NCBI GenBank assembly: GCA_902515155.1
Contig: CABXTT010000005.1
Location: forward strand, 1 to 53,016
DNA: 53,016 nt
Source of the DNA: an uncultured SAR86 cluster bacterium
GTDB lineage: Bacteria > Pseudomonadota > Gammaproteobacteria > Magnimaribacterales > D2472
Reading direction: 5' to 3'
A program made the position numbers and the translations under genes. Below are positions 1 to 9,327 of this stretch, one piece after another. Numbering within the stretch: position 1 is the first letter of the stretch; each line of letters begins with the position of its first letter. Under the pieces are notes generated by a model, which was not told the DNA's origin, did not search any database, and saw nothing but the letters and a program-made list of their open reading frames with translations.

Positions 1-256
1 TAACATCTGAGATCTCTTCTAACTTTTCTTCATTTAATTCGTTTAAGTCGCACTTAATAATCATTGGATTAGTTTTATACTTTTTAACAATTTCATCGTA
101 AATATTGTCAAGAGCTTGCTCGTCTCGACCATGAAGAATAACATCAGCACCGTATTTACTTAGACCTAAAGATAACTCTCTTCCAATGCCTTTTGAAGAA
201 CCTGTCACTAGAATATTCTTATCAGCTAAAAACTTATCTTTAAAGTTGAAATCCAT
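1..256 (-). CDS. SDR-family oxidoreductase, YciK-like (N-terminal part only)
   Basis: The gene reads leftward off the window edge; only about the first 85 residues are present, starting at the ATG whose complement is 254-256. The N-terminus has the SDR cofactor motif TGSSKGIG at about residues 18-25, followed by the strand-helix pattern and an HGRDE segment typical of NADP-binding short-chain dehydrogenases. It starts 2 bp after the gph stop codon, so ubiG-gph-SDR read as one operon. The ubiG-gph-yciK order is known from pseudomonads and relatives, which is why a YciK-like assignment is favoured; the substrate is not known. The catalytic Tyr-x-x-x-Lys lies outside the window. Confidence 0.8.
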   Translation of the reverse strand, partial: MDFNFKDKFLADKNILVTGSSKGIGRELSLGLSKYGADVILHGRDEQALDNIYDEIVKKYKTNPMIIKCDLNELNEEKLEEISDV

Positions 257-258
257 AA

Positions 259-918
259 TTAGTTTATTAATTTAATAATTTCTTTAGGCTCTTTTATCAA
301 TATTGTTTCACCATAATCATCCTTTGAGTCAAGTGAATAGCCATACAAACAGCCTATGGTTTTTGAGCCTGCATTTATTCCAGCTTGTATATCTTTTTGA
401 TGATCTCCAATATACACACAGTTTTCTGATTTAATGTTAAGTTTTGAACATGCCAACAATATACCTTCAGGATCAGGCTTGGCATTTTGAATATGATCGG
501 GACATACAAGAATTTTAGAGTGATTTAAAACCTCAAAATTTTTCACTACTGGCTCAGCATATTTATAAGGTTTGTTAGTAACAATGCCAAAAGGAATATT
601 AATATTATTAAGATGCAAAATTACTTCATTGATTCCGTCAAATAGCTTAGATTCATTTACTAAATTTTTTTTATATTCAGTTAGGAGCTCATTTCTATAT
701 TTTTTAAAATTAGGATGATCATTAGTAATTTCAAAACCTAGTTCAATAAGTTTTGCAGAGCCATCTGAAACATAAGATCTGATTAAATTATCATTAATGG
801 CTTCTTTGCCATTTGAAATTAAAATATTATTAAGTGAAAGAACAAAATCTGGAGCTGTATCTACTAAAGTACCATCTAAATCAAATAATACTAATTCTAT
901 ACTATGGTTTTGTTGCAT
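259..918 (-). CDS. gph: Phosphoglycolate phosphatase (HAD superfamily)
   Basis: A 219-residue HAD hydrolase. Motif I is FDLDGTLVDTA at residues 12-22, with the nucleophilic Asp and the acid/base Asp two residues on. Motif II is IVTNKP near residue 113, and the motif III/IV region is KPDPEGILLA followed by YIGDHQKDIQAG. This matches the Gph family in length and motif order; Gph dephosphorylates 2-phosphoglycolate formed by DNA repair or oxygenase reactions. HAD phosphatases are hard to assign by sequence alone, so the substrate rests partly on the position between ubiG and a YciK-like SDR, a conserved gammaproteobacterial arrangement. The start overlaps the end of ubiG by 17 bp, implying translational coupling. 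Confidence 0.85.
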   Translation of the reverse strand: MQQNHSIELVLFDLDGTLVDTAPDFVLSLNNILISNGKEAINDNLIRSYVSDGSAKLIELGFEITNDHPNFKKYRNELLTEYKKNLVNESKLFDGINEVILHLNNINIPFGIVTNKPYKYAEPVVKNFEVLNHSKILVCPDHIQNAKPDPEGILLACSKLNIKSENCVYIGDHQKDIQAGINAGSKTIGCLYGYSLDSKDDYGETILIKEPKEIIKLIN

Positions 919-1594
919 ACATCATATAGTTAACGCCAAGATCGTTATTTAAATTGGCTTTATGAGTAAGAGGATTGTAGAACATTCCCTTAGATTCAAT
1001 TAACTGAGCATCGCCACTTCTTATGAAAGAAGCAAGATCAGAAGGCTTTATAAATTTATCAAATTCATGAGTACCTTTAGGCAATATATTAAAAATATAC
1101 TCAGCTCCTACAATTGCTGTTATCCATGATCTAGGATTTTTGTTAATAGTTGATAAAAAAAGTTTTCCACCTGGACGAAGAAGATCGATACAAGTTTTTA
1201 CAAGCAACTTAGGATCTGGCACATGCTCAAGAACTTCTAGACAAGCAACAACATCATATCTATCCTGTGAATTTTGTATAAGATCTTCAGCGGTGCTTTC
1301 AATATAAGTTATAGATTTTGAATTTTTTTCGGCATGTAATTTAGCAATTTTTATTCCTGGTCCTGCTGCGTCTATGCCAGTTACAACTGCACCTTCGTCA
1401 TCAAGGGCCTCCGAAAGTATTCCGCCACCACAACCAACGTCGAGAACCTTTTTATTTGATAAATCAATTTTACTTGCAATATAGTTAGCTCTTAGAGGAT
1501 TAATTATATGTAAAGGTTTAAAATCTCCTGACTTATCCCACCACTTCTCTGCAAGCTCTGAAAATTTTTGAACCTCTTGTTGATCGATATTCAT
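902..1594 (-). CDS. ubiG: Ubiquinone biosynthesis O-methyltransferase UbiG
   Basis: A 230-residue class I SAM-dependent methyltransferase. Motif I is VLDVGCGGGILSEAL near residue 50. The UbiG-like N-terminus includes FSELAEKWWDKSGDFKPLH followed by NPLR, and the motif EVLEHVPDP sits near residue 120. UbiG carries out both O-methylations in ubiquinone synthesis. Length and the N-terminal WW/F-pLH-NP signature agree with the family. It is the first gene of a leftward group ubiG-gph-SDR and is divergent from pntAA; the shared 175-bp gap must hold promoters for both directions. Confidence 0.95.
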   Translation of the reverse strand: MNIDQQEVQKFSELAEKWWDKSGDFKPLHIINPLRANYIASKIDLSNKKVLDVGCGGGILSEALDDEGAVVTGIDAAGPGIKIAKLHAEKNSKSITYIESTAEDLIQNSQDRYDVVACLEVLEHVPDPKLLVKTCIDLLRPGGKLFLSTINKNPRSWITAIVGAEYIFNILPKGTHEFDKFIKPSDLASFIRSGDAQLIESKGMFYNPLTHKANLNNDLGVNYMMYATKP

Positions 1595-1673
1595 ATCAAT
1601 ATTTTACCTTTATTAAAATTATTTAGACACAGCTTAATTTATTAATATTTGTAGCAAAACTACACTTCATGAC

Positions 1674-1699
1674 AGGTTATATCGCGGTTCTTGTAACCT
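1674..1699. promoter_or_regulatory. Inverted repeat AGGTTA-N14-TAACCT between divergent ubiG and pntAA
   Basis: A perfect 6-bp inverted repeat with a 14-bp spacer lies in the 175-bp divergent gap. The half-site spacing of about two helical turns would suit a dimeric regulator, or it could be chance in such AT-rich DNA. No regulator gene is adjacent. Confidence 0.25.
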
Positions 1700-1711
1700 T
1701 TATAAATTGAA

Positions 1712-1740
1712 TTGACTTTCAATATCCTTTAAGATTTACT
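1712..1740 (+). promoter_or_regulatory. Possible sigma-70 promoter for pntAA
   Basis: TTGACT at 1712-1717 and TTTACT at 1735-1740 are separated by 17 bp; the -10 is a weak 4/6 match. It ends 29 bp before the proposed pntAA start. Read by eye only. Confidence 0.3.
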
Positions 1741-1769
1741 TCACTACAAACAAATACCCAAAAATTATT

Positions 1770-2888
1770 TTGATAATATCAGCACTTAAATCTAATGATG
1801 CATCTGATCATAGGTCTCCAATACACATAGACACTATTTCGGCACTTATTGAACTTGATTCTAAAATTTTATTTGAAGAAGGCATAGGCGAAGGTATATA
1901 TACATCAGACAAAGAATTTTTAGACAAAGGCTTAAAAGTAGCATCTCGAGATGAATGTATTTCCAGCTCTGATCTTGTTATAACTAATCAGCCATTGAAT
2001 GAAAATGAAGTAAGCTCAATGAAATCAAACTCAACAATTTTAGGTATAGTTAATCCTTTTGCTAATCAAGAACTTATAAACTTATGTGCAGCCAAAAAAA
2101 TTAACTTAGTTAGTATGGAATTTATTCCAAGAATAACTCGAGCACAAAAAATGGATGTTTTGAGCTCTCAAGCTAATCTCGCAGGTTATGCAGCTGTTAT
2201 TGAATCAGCTAAGTATTTATCAACAGCTTTGCCAATGATGATGACCGCAGCGGGAACACTAAAGCCTGCTAGAGTTTTTGTAATAGGGGTTGGAGTTGCA
2301 GGATTACAGGCAATTGCTACAGCAAAAAGATTAGGAGCTAGAGTTGAAGCTTTCGATACTAGAGATGTTGTGGAGGAACAAGTTAATTCACTAGGCGCTA
2401 AATTTGTAAAAATAGATTTAGGTGAAACTGGTGAAACTGATCAAGGGTATGCAAAGGAATTATCGCAAGAACAAATCAAAAAACAGAAGGATTTACAATC
2501 ACAGGTTTGTGCAAGATCAGATATTGTAATAACAACTGCACAACTTTTTGGAAGACCAGCTCCTCAGCTTATAGATAAAAATACAATCGACAAAATGAAG
2601 CCAGGAAGTGTCATTTTTGATATGGCAGTTGAGTCTGGAGGAAATGTAGAAGGTTCCAAGGTTGATGAAGTTGTTGAAATCAATGGAGTAAAAATAATCG
2701 GTGTTTCTAATTTAGCATCAAGAGTCGCTAATCATGCCTCACTCGCATTGTCTAATAATTTTAATCATTGGATATGTGATTTTTTTGATACTGAAGGCAA
2801 CAATATAAATTTTGATTTTGAAGATGAGATTATAAATAGTAGCGTTATTGTTCATGCAGGAAAAATAATAAATGAGAGGTTTCAATAA
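1770..2888 (+). CDS. pntAA: NAD(P) transhydrogenase subunit alpha part 1 (domain I)
   Basis: A 372-residue protein matching domain I of proton-translocating transhydrogenase, the NAD(H)-binding part. The dinucleotide motif IGVGVAGLQAIATAKRLGA lies near residues 172-190 and is followed by FDTRD; SGGNVEGS is near residue 292. Domain I takes hydride from NADH and passes it to NADP bound to PntB, driven by proton flow. The start is TTG: no in-frame ATG lies close upstream and the TTG gives an N-terminus (MIISALKS) that aligns with the family. The stop overlaps the pntAB start by one base (TAATG). The three-gene split of the enzyme (AA/AB/B) differs from the fused PntA of E. coli and is common in alphaproteobacteria and marine lineages. 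Confidence 0.93.
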   Translation: MIISALKSNDASDHRSPIHIDTISALIELDSKILFEEGIGEGIYTSDKEFLDKGLKVASRDECISSSDLVITNQPLNENEVSSMKSNSTILGIVNPFANQELINLCAAKKINLVSMEFIPRITRAQKMDVLSSQANLAGYAAVIESAKYLSTALPMMMTAAGTLKPARVFVIGVGVAGLQAIATAKRLGARVEAFDTRDVVEEQVNSLGAKFVKIDLGETGETDQGYAKELSQEQIKKQKDLQSQVCARSDIVITTAQLFGRPAPQLIDKNTIDKMKPGSVIFDMAVESGGNVEGSKVDEVVEINGVKIIGVSNLASRVANHASLALSNNFNHWICDFFDTEGNNINFDFEDEIINSSVIVHAGKIINERFQ

Positions 2889-3160
2889 TGGAAACATATG
2901 TTTTATTGGGTTTTGTTCTGATTTTATCTATATACCTAGGTCTTGAACTAATAGCTAAAGTTCCAAGTACACTTCACACACCTCTAATGTCAGGTGCAAA
3001 TGCTATTTCAGGAATTGCATTGGTAGGAGCTTTAATTCTATCTACTGATTCTAATCTTCAAACTGCAATTGCTTTTTTGGCAGTTACTTTTGCATCTATA
3101 AATGTTTTTGGTGGATATCTTGTTACTAATAGAATGTTAAAAATGTTTAAGAAGAAGTAA
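2888..3160 (+). CDS. pntAB: NAD(P) transhydrogenase subunit alpha part 2 (membrane domain)
   Basis: A 90-residue, very hydrophobic protein with about three membrane helices (near residues 3-19, 35-53 and 58-80) and the family segment KVPSTLHTPLMSGANAISG. It corresponds to the membrane portion of PntA that helps form the proton channel together with PntB. It is translationally coupled to pntAA by a TAATG overlap and followed 2 bp later by pntB. Confidence 0.95.
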   Translation: METYVLLGFVLILSIYLGLELIAKVPSTLHTPLMSGANAISGIALVGALILSTDSNLQTAIAFLAVTFASINVFGGYLVTNRMLKMFKKK

Positions 3161-3162
3161 TT

Positions 3163-4542
3163 ATGGAATTTATGACTGAAATATCTTCAATACAAAATAT
3201 TATTTATATTATTTCATCGATTTTATTTATCACAGGAATTAAAATGCTTGGTAAAGAAGATACTGCTGTAAAAGGTAATTTTCTGTCAGCCTTGGCAATG
3301 TTTATTGCTGTAAGCGTCACCCTCATAGATGTTATTAACCCTATGGTTTTGTTATCTGGCATTGCCGTTGGAGCTGTTATAGGCTCTGCAATAGCTCTGC
3401 GTGTAAAAATGACTTCGATACCAGAAATGGTTGCATTATTTAATGGTTTTGGAGGAGCAGCTACTTTCTTAATTGCATGGTCAGAGTTCAATTCAATACC
3501 CGATTCCCTTTTTCAGCATATTTTAATAATGATAACAATATACATTGGTGGAGTTACCTTTACTGGAAGTTTAATAGCTTATGGAAAACTTTCTGAGAAG
3601 ATTTCTATAGCAAAAACTTCAATAATTACAAAAGTATTCACAACCTTATTTTATGCATCTTTGGTTTTTTTAATTTTTGCAATAATACAACCTGTCACAC
3701 CATCAGTAGAATTTAATTTCTTTACTATTTTATTAGCTTTAACCCTTCTTGGAGGGATTGGTTTTGTTCTTCCAATAGGCGGTGGTGACATGCCTGTCGT
3801 GATTTCCCTATTAAACTCATTCTCAGGAATTGCTGCTGCTTTTGCAGGACTACTGTTATTAAATAACGTTTTAATTGTTGCAGGCTCTCTTGTTGGAGCC
3901 AGTGGTTTAATACTTACTATTATTATGGCAAAGGCCATGAATAGGTCTATTAATAATATTTTATTTGTTGGTTACGCTAGTTCGTCATCTAGCACTTCAT
4001 CTGAAGAGCAAGGTGAGGTTAGTCCTATAAGCGTTTCTGATGCATATTTGATTCTTGAGAGTGCTAGTTCTGTTTTAATCATCCCTGGTTATGGAATGGC
4101 TGTAGCTCAAGCGCAACATGTTGTAAGAGAGCTAGGTGAGTTACTTGAGGAAAATGGAACAGAGGTCAAATATGGTATTCATCCTGTGGCTGGAAGAATG
4201 CCAGGACATATGAATGTCTTATTGGCTGAAGCTAATGTCCCATATGATGTATTAGCTGAACCTGATGATGTAAACCCAACAATGGATGTGGTAGATGTAG
4301 CAGTTGTAATAGGTGCAAATGATGTTGTTAACCCATCTGCAACTGAAGAGCCTGGTAGTCCTATTTACGGCATGCCTATTATTGAAGTACATAATGCAAA
4401 AACAGTATTTGTTTTAAAAAGATCAATGTCATCTGGTTTTGCTGGCGTTCAAAATCCACTATTTTTCAAACAAAACACAAGAATGTTATTTGGAGATGCA
4501 AAAGAGTCTATTGGCGGCTTAGTTTCCGAATTTAAGGAATAA
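3163..4542 (+). CDS. pntB: NAD(P) transhydrogenase subunit beta
   Basis: A 459-residue protein with roughly nine membrane helices in its first 265 residues, then a soluble NADP-binding domain III. That domain has VLIIPGYGMAVAQAQHVV near residue 305, GIHPVAGRMPGHMNVLLAEA near 345 and VVIGANDVVNP near 383, all family hallmarks. It is the NADP(H) half of the proton-translocating transhydrogenase, supplying NADPH from NADH at the expense of the proton gradient. Length is close to the E. coli protein (462). It is the last gene of the pnt operon; gyrA begins 68 bp on. Confidence 0.96.
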   Translation: MEFMTEISSIQNIIYIISSILFITGIKMLGKEDTAVKGNFLSALAMFIAVSVTLIDVINPMVLLSGIAVGAVIGSAIALRVKMTSIPEMVALFNGFGGAATFLIAWSEFNSIPDSLFQHILIMITIYIGGVTFTGSLIAYGKLSEKISIAKTSIITKVFTTLFYASLVFLIFAIIQPVTPSVEFNFFTILLALTLLGGIGFVLPIGGGDMPVVISLLNSFSGIAAAFAGLLLLNNVLIVAGSLVGASGLILTIIMAKAMNRSINNILFVGYASSSSSTSSEEQGEVSPISVSDAYLILESASSVLIIPGYGMAVAQAQHVVRELGELLEENGTEVKYGIHPVAGRMPGHMNVLLAEANVPYDVLAEPDDVNPTMDVVDVAVVIGANDVVNPSATEEPGSPIYGMPIIEVHNAKTVFVLKRSMSSGFAGVQNPLFFKQNTRMLFGDAKESIGGLVSEFKE

Positions 4543-4569
4543 TTCTCTTATAAAATATGTTAAAATTAC

Positions 4570-4583
4570 CTTAAATTTAAGGA
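4570..4583. promoter_or_regulatory. 14-bp perfect palindrome upstream of gyrA
   Basis: CCTTAAATTTAAGG is a perfect palindrome whose end lies 27 bp before the gyrA ATG. It is placed where it could act as an operator or as a small hairpin in the gyrA leader. Purpose unknown. Confidence 0.35.
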
Positions 4584-4610
4584 CGCATTTTTATCCAAAA
4601 AACATAGCAT

Positions 4611-7154
4611 ATGAGTGATTTTGCAAAAGAAATACTTTCAGTAAATATTGAAGATGAGCTCAAGCAGTCTTATCTTAGTTATGCATTGAGCGTTATCCAT
4701 GGAAGAGCCCTTCCTGACATTAGAGATGGACTAAAACCAGTTCATAGAAGAATTTTATATGCAATGTATGACCTAAAAAATTCTTATAACAAGCCTTATA
4801 AAAAATCTGCAAGAGTGGTTGGTGATGTAATTGGTAAATATCATCCTCATGGCGATAGTGCCGTATATGATGCCATGGTAAGAATGGCTCAAGATTTCTC
4901 AATGAGGTACCCAATTGTAGAGGGACAAGGTAATTTTGGATCTATTGATGGCGATCCACCTGCTGCAATGAGATATACAGAAGTAAGAATGGCAAAGATT
5001 ACCGATCAGATGTATGGAGATATTGAAAAGGACACCGTTTCATATTCTCCAAATTATGATGGAAGTGAATTTATTCCTGATGTTTTGCCTACAAAAATTC
5101 CGAATCTTTTAGTTAATGGGTCTTCAGGAATTGCTGTTGGAATGGCTACAAATATTCCTCCTCACAATCTTACTGAAGTTTTGAACGCCAGTATCAATTT
5201 AATAAATAATCCTAAAATTTCTATTGATGATTTAATAAAAGATATTTCTGGTCCTGACTTTCCAACTGGTGGAACCATTGACGGTAAGGCTGGTATATAT
5301 GAGGCATATAAAACTGGAAGAGGAATTATTCATACAAGATCAAACACATCCATAGAAGAAGATGAGAAATCAGGAAAACAGTCTCTAATAGTTAACGAAA
5401 TTCCTTATATGGTGAATAAGGCAAGAATGCTTGAAAAAATAGCTGAACTAGTAAAAGAAAAGAAAATTGAAGGCATTACTGAAATAAGAGATGAGTCTGA
5501 CAAGGATGGCCTAAGGGTTGTAATCGAAGTAAGAAAAGGAGACTCAGTAGAAGTTCTTGAAAATAATCTATTCGCACAAACTCAGCTTGAGCAATCTTTT
5601 GGAATAAACTTTACAGTTTTAGTTGACGGTCAGCCAAAGGAAGTCAATTTAAAAGAAATGCTAGAGGCTTTTGTTAAACATAGAAAAGATATTATTACTA
5701 AGAGAACTAAATATGATCTAAAAAAAGCAAAAGAAAGAGGTCATATAGTTGAAGGTTTAATGGTTGCAATTGCAAATATAGATGAAGTGATAACCATAAT
5801 AAAGAAATCTAAAGATCCAAAGATTGCCGCTGAAGCTTTATGCAAAAAATCATGGAAAGCAGGTCCTGTAGAAGCAATTCTTAAGAAAGTTGGAAATGAT
5901 GCATGTAAACCAAAAGGCTTAAGTAAGGAACTTGGCATAAAGGGCAAGAAATACAAACTGTCATCCGATCAAGCTAAGGCAATTTTAGAATTAAGATTAG
6001 GACGATTGACTGGATTAGAACAGGACAACCTCAGTAATGAATTTGCAGATATAGTTTCAAAAATTATTGATTTACAAAAGATACTTGATGACAAAGAAAC
6101 TTTAAAAAATTTAATGATTGATGAATTAGATGAAGTTAAGAAAAATTTTGGAGACGAGAGAAGAACTCTAATCAATGATACAAGAAGGGGTATAACCAAC
6201 GAAGATCTTATCCCAGAAGAGATGCGAGTCCTCACAGTCTCAAGAAGCGGTTATGCAAAAACTCAACCCCTGGATGAATATAGAGAACAAAGAAGAGGTG
6301 GCCAAGGAAAAGCTGCAGCTGCTGTCAAAGAAGAGGACTTAATACAGAATTTGTATGTTCTTAGTAGCCATATGCAGATTCTTTGTTTTACAACTAAGGG
6401 TAAGGTTTTTTGGTTAAAAGTTTATGAAATCCCTGTAGCATCAAGAACGTCTAAAGGAAGGCCGCTAGTAAATATGCTTAACCTTGATGACGATGAGTCT
6501 GTAAGTGATATTTTACCGGTTAGTGAATTTTCAGAAAATGAATACATATTTATGGCTACAAAAAAGGGGACTACTAAAAAAACTAACCTAAGTTTATTCT
6601 CTAAAAAATATAAATCTGGTATTAAAGCAATTAATTTAGATGAAGATGATAAGTTAATTGGTACTGCTATTACTTCAGGTGAAGAAGAAATACTTTTGGC
6701 TTCTTCAGCCGGAAAACTTATTAGATTTAATGAGTCGCATGTAAGGCCTATGGGAAGAACTGCCAGAGGGGTTCGAGGAATAAGATTAAAAAAAGATGAA
6801 AAATTAATATCTCTTATGGTTGGCGATCCATCTAAGACAATACTTTGTGTCTCTGAAAATGGATTTGGTAAAAAAACTAAGTTAGATGATTTTCCATCTC
6901 ATAATAGAGGTGGCCAAGGTGTTATTTCAATGAAAACAAGTGATAGAAATGGCTCAATGGTATCAGCTGCATTAGTTGAAGATGAAGACGGTATTATGCT
7001 TATAAGTGACAAAGGAACGATGATTAGAACATCTGTTTCACAAGTTCCGACTTTAAGCAGAAATACTCAAGGTGTTAAAATAATTTCTCCGAAAGATGGG
7101 GAAAAACTTATAGAGTGCGTCACTATACCTAACGAAGAAGATCAAGAGGATTAA
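4611..7154 (+). CDS. gyrA: DNA gyrase subunit A
   Basis: An 847-residue type IIA topoisomerase breakage-reunion subunit. The catalytic Tyr is Y122 in [10 protein letters not shown], the same number as in E. coli. The quinolone-determining region [17 protein letters not shown] carries Ser83 and Asp87, the susceptible-type residues. The GyrA box QRRGGQG at about residues 560-566 marks this as GyrA rather than ParC, and the C-terminal beta-pinwheel repeats follow, ending in an acidic tail (NEEDQED). With GyrB it introduces negative supercoils. It is slightly shorter than the E. coli protein (875), mostly in the acidic tail. serC follows after only 2 bp. Confidence 0.98.
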   Translation: MSDFAKEILSVNIEDELKQSYLSYALSVIHGRALPDIRDGLKPVHRRILYAMYDLKNSYNKPYKKSARVVGDVIGKYHPHGDSAVYDAMVRMAQDFSMRYPIVEGQGNFGSIDGDPPAAMRYTEVRMAKITDQMYGDIEKDTVSYSPNYDGSEFIPDVLPTKIPNLLVNGSSGIAVGMATNIPPHNLTEVLNASINLINNPKISIDDLIKDISGPDFPTGGTIDGKAGIYEAYKTGRGIIHTRSNTSIEEDEKSGKQSLIVNEIPYMVNKARMLEKIAELVKEKKIEGITEIRDESDKDGLRVVIEVRKGDSVEVLENNLFAQTQLEQSFGINFTVLVDGQPKEVNLKEMLEAFVKHRKDIITKRTKYDLKKAKERGHIVEGLMVAIANIDEVITIIKKSKDPKIAAEALCKKSWKAGPVEAILKKVGNDACKPKGLSKELGIKGKKYKLSSDQAKAILELRLGRLTGLEQDNLSNEFADIVSKIIDLQKILDDKETLKNLMIDELDEVKKNFGDERRTLINDTRRGITNEDLIPEEMRVLTVSRSGYAKTQPLDEYREQRRGGQGKAAAAVKEEDLIQNLYVLSSHMQILCFTTKGKVFWLKVYEIPVASRTSKGRPLVNMLNLDDDESVSDILPVSEFSENEYIFMATKKGTTKKTNLSLFSKKYKSGIKAINLDEDDKLIGTAITSGEEEILLASSAGKLIRFNESHVRPMGRTARGVRGIRLKKDEKLISLMVGDPSKTILCVSENGFGKKTKLDDFPSHNRGGQGVISMKTSDRNGSMVSAALVEDEDGIMLISDKGTMIRTSVSQVPTLSRNTQGVKIISPKDGEKLIECVTIPNEEDQED

Positions 7155-7156
7155 GA

Positions 7157-8233
7157 ATGCGTAAATGGAATTTCTGTGCTGGACCTGCAGTAATTTCTGA
7201 AGATGTTCTTCAAGAAGTTAAATCTGAACTACTAGAATTTAATAATGCTGGGGCTTCTATTATGGAAATAAGTCACAGATCAAAGATATATTCTTCTGTC
7301 GCTGAGGAAGCAAAAAATGATTTTATAGAAATTTTAAATATTCCAGATAATTATGACGTTTTATTTCTTCAAGGTGGAGCCACTCATCAGTTTTCGATGG
7401 TTCCATACAATTTTGGAAATACTTCTAAAGAAGCTGATTATATTTTATCTGGAACCTGGTCAAAAAAAGCTATAGCAGAGGCTTCTAAAATTATTAAGGT
7501 AAATACAATCGCCTCATCTGAAGGCAAGAATTTTACTTACGCACCTGATTCAAATGATTGGAATATATCTCAAAATGCCTCTTATGTACATTACTGTCCT
7601 AATGAAACGATTCAAGGAGTTGCATATCATCAAATACCTAATATAAATAAACCTCTAATTGCAGATGCATCCTCAGTAATATTAAGTGAACCTTTGGATG
7701 TAAACAAATTTTCATTAATTTATGCAGGCGCTCAAAAAAATATAGGACCAGCTGGTTTAACAATAGTGATTATTGATAGAGATTTTATGGAATATGGAAA
7801 TCAAGATATTCCAAACATTTTAAAATATTCTGAACACTCATCATCAGACTCTATGTTAAATACTCCACCAACATTTGCATGGTATATGGCAGGAAAGGTA
7901 TTTAAATGGATTAAAAAATCTGGTGGGTTAGGTCATTTTAAAGCTCAAAATCATAAAAAAGCATCAAAGTTATACGAATTTATAGATAACTCATCTTTTT
8001 ATTCAAATAATGTTGATATTGATAACAGGTCCATAATGAATGTTCCTTTTTTATTAGCAGATGATAATTTAGATAAAATTTTCTTAACTGAAGCAGAAGA
8101 TAATGAATTACTCAACTTAAAGGGTCATAGATCAGTTGGAGGAATGAGAGCAAGCATATATAATGCAATGCCTTTAGAGGGGGTTAATCAGCTTATAGAC
8201 TTTATGAAAGTCTTTGAAGCTAAATATGGCTAA
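7157..8233 (+). CDS. serC: Phosphoserine aminotransferase
   Basis: A 358-residue class V PLP aminotransferase. The N-terminus WNFCAGPAVISEDVL and the segment FLQGGATHQFSMVPYN near residue 75 are SerC signatures. The PLP lysine lies in YAGAQKNIGPAGL near residue 197, and the C-terminus has the substrate-binding GHRSVGGMRASIYNAMP. It converts 3-phosphohydroxypyruvate to phosphoserine and also serves pyridoxal phosphate synthesis. It heads the serC-pheA-hisC-tyrA-aroA-cmk-rpsA array, well known in gammaproteobacteria. Confidence 0.97.
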   Translation: MRKWNFCAGPAVISEDVLQEVKSELLEFNNAGASIMEISHRSKIYSSVAEEAKNDFIEILNIPDNYDVLFLQGGATHQFSMVPYNFGNTSKEADYILSGTWSKKAIAEASKIIKVNTIASSEGKNFTYAPDSNDWNISQNASYVHYCPNETIQGVAYHQIPNINKPLIADASSVILSEPLDVNKFSLIYAGAQKNIGPAGLTIVIIDRDFMEYGNQDIPNILKYSEHSSSDSMLNTPPTFAWYMAGKVFKWIKKSGGLGHFKAQNHKKASKLYEFIDNSSFYSNNVDIDNRSIMNVPFLLADDNLDKIFLTEAEDNELLNLKGHRSVGGMRASIYNAMPLEGVNQLIDFMKVFEAKYG

Positions 8234-8238
8234 TTGAA

Positions 8239-9327
8239 ATGACAAAAGAAAATTTAAAAAATTTAAGGTCAAAAATTGATAAAATTGACAAGGACCTTTT
8301 AACACTTATTCAAAAAAGAGCCTCTCTTGCAGTTGATATTGGCAAGATCAAGTCTAAAATTAGTCCAAACTCATCATTTTATAAGCCAGATAGAGAAGCA
8401 AATATAATCAGAAATATTTTAAAGGCTAACGAGAATGGCGCTTTATCAAATTTAAAAGTTCGCAGTATTTATAAAGAATTAATTTCAGGGTGTCTCTCCC
8501 TTGAAGAGGCATTAAAAATATCTTATTTAGGTCCTGAAGGTACTCACTCTGAGGCAGCTGTGCATAATCATTTCGGTTCTTTAGTATCAAGAATCCCGTC
8601 ATCAACCATTGACGATGTTTTCTATCAGGTTATTAAAGGAGAATCAGATATAGGCGTTGTTCCTGTTGAAAACTCATCAGAAGGGGTAATAAACACTACT
8701 TTGAATTGCTTAGCAGATAACGAAAATATATCCATTATCGGTGAAATATACTTAAATATTGATCATCAATTAGCATCAGGAAACAAATTTGAAATTAAAG
8801 ACGCCTTTGCAATAGCTTCACATCCTCAAGCTTTAGGGCAATGTAGTAAATGGATTGAAAAAAATATTGGTTCAATTAAAAGGCTTGAAATGCCAAGTTC
8901 TGCTGTAGCTGCAAAATATGCAAAAGAAAACAAAAATATCCTATGTATTGTTAATTCATTAGCAATTGATAAATATAAACTCAAAATACAAAAAAACAAT
9001 ATTCAAGATTATTCTGATAATAAAACTAGATTCTTGGTTATTGGTAAAAATGATATTGGCTCTACTGGAGAAGATAAAACATCTTTTCTAATACAAACAG
9101 TAAATAATCCAGGAGCACTAATAAATATTTTAAAGCCTTTTGAAAAAAGGAAAATTAATTTAAGCAAAATTGAAACACGCCCATCTAGAGGCAATATTAA
9201 TTCCCATGATTTTTTTATTGACTGCGAAGGACATCAAAAGGACAAAAAATTAAAATTAGCAATCAAAGAAGTTAAAGATACAGGATCTTTTGTTCGTATC
9301 CTCGGGTCCTATCCACAACATGTATGA
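8239..9327 (+). CDS. pheA: Bifunctional chorismate mutase / prephenate dehydratase
   Basis: A 362-residue P-protein with three domains. An AroQ chorismate mutase helical domain spans about residues 1-88 (LRSKIDKIDKDLLTLIQKRA). A prephenate dehydratase domain spans about 94-270 (YLGPEGTHSEAA, VPVENSSEGVI, and TRFLVIGK at its end). An ACT domain follows at about 276-350 with NPGALINIL and ETRP, the phenylalanine-binding elements, so feedback inhibition by phenylalanine is expected. It makes phenylpyruvate from chorismate. The stop overlaps the hisC start (ATGA). Confidence 0.97.
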   Translation: MTKENLKNLRSKIDKIDKDLLTLIQKRASLAVDIGKIKSKISPNSSFYKPDREANIIRNILKANENGALSNLKVRSIYKELISGCLSLEEALKISYLGPEGTHSEAAVHNHFGSLVSRIPSSTIDDVFYQVIKGESDIGVVPVENSSEGVINTTLNCLADNENISIIGEIYLNIDHQLASGNKFEIKDAFAIASHPQALGQCSKWIEKNIGSIKRLEMPSSAVAAKYAKENKNILCIVNSLAIDKYKLKIQKNNIQDYSDNKTRFLVIGKNDIGSTGEDKTSFLIQTVNNPGALINILKPFEKRKINLSKIETRPSRGNINSHDFFIDCEGHQKDKKLKLAIKEVKDTGSFVRILGSYPQHV

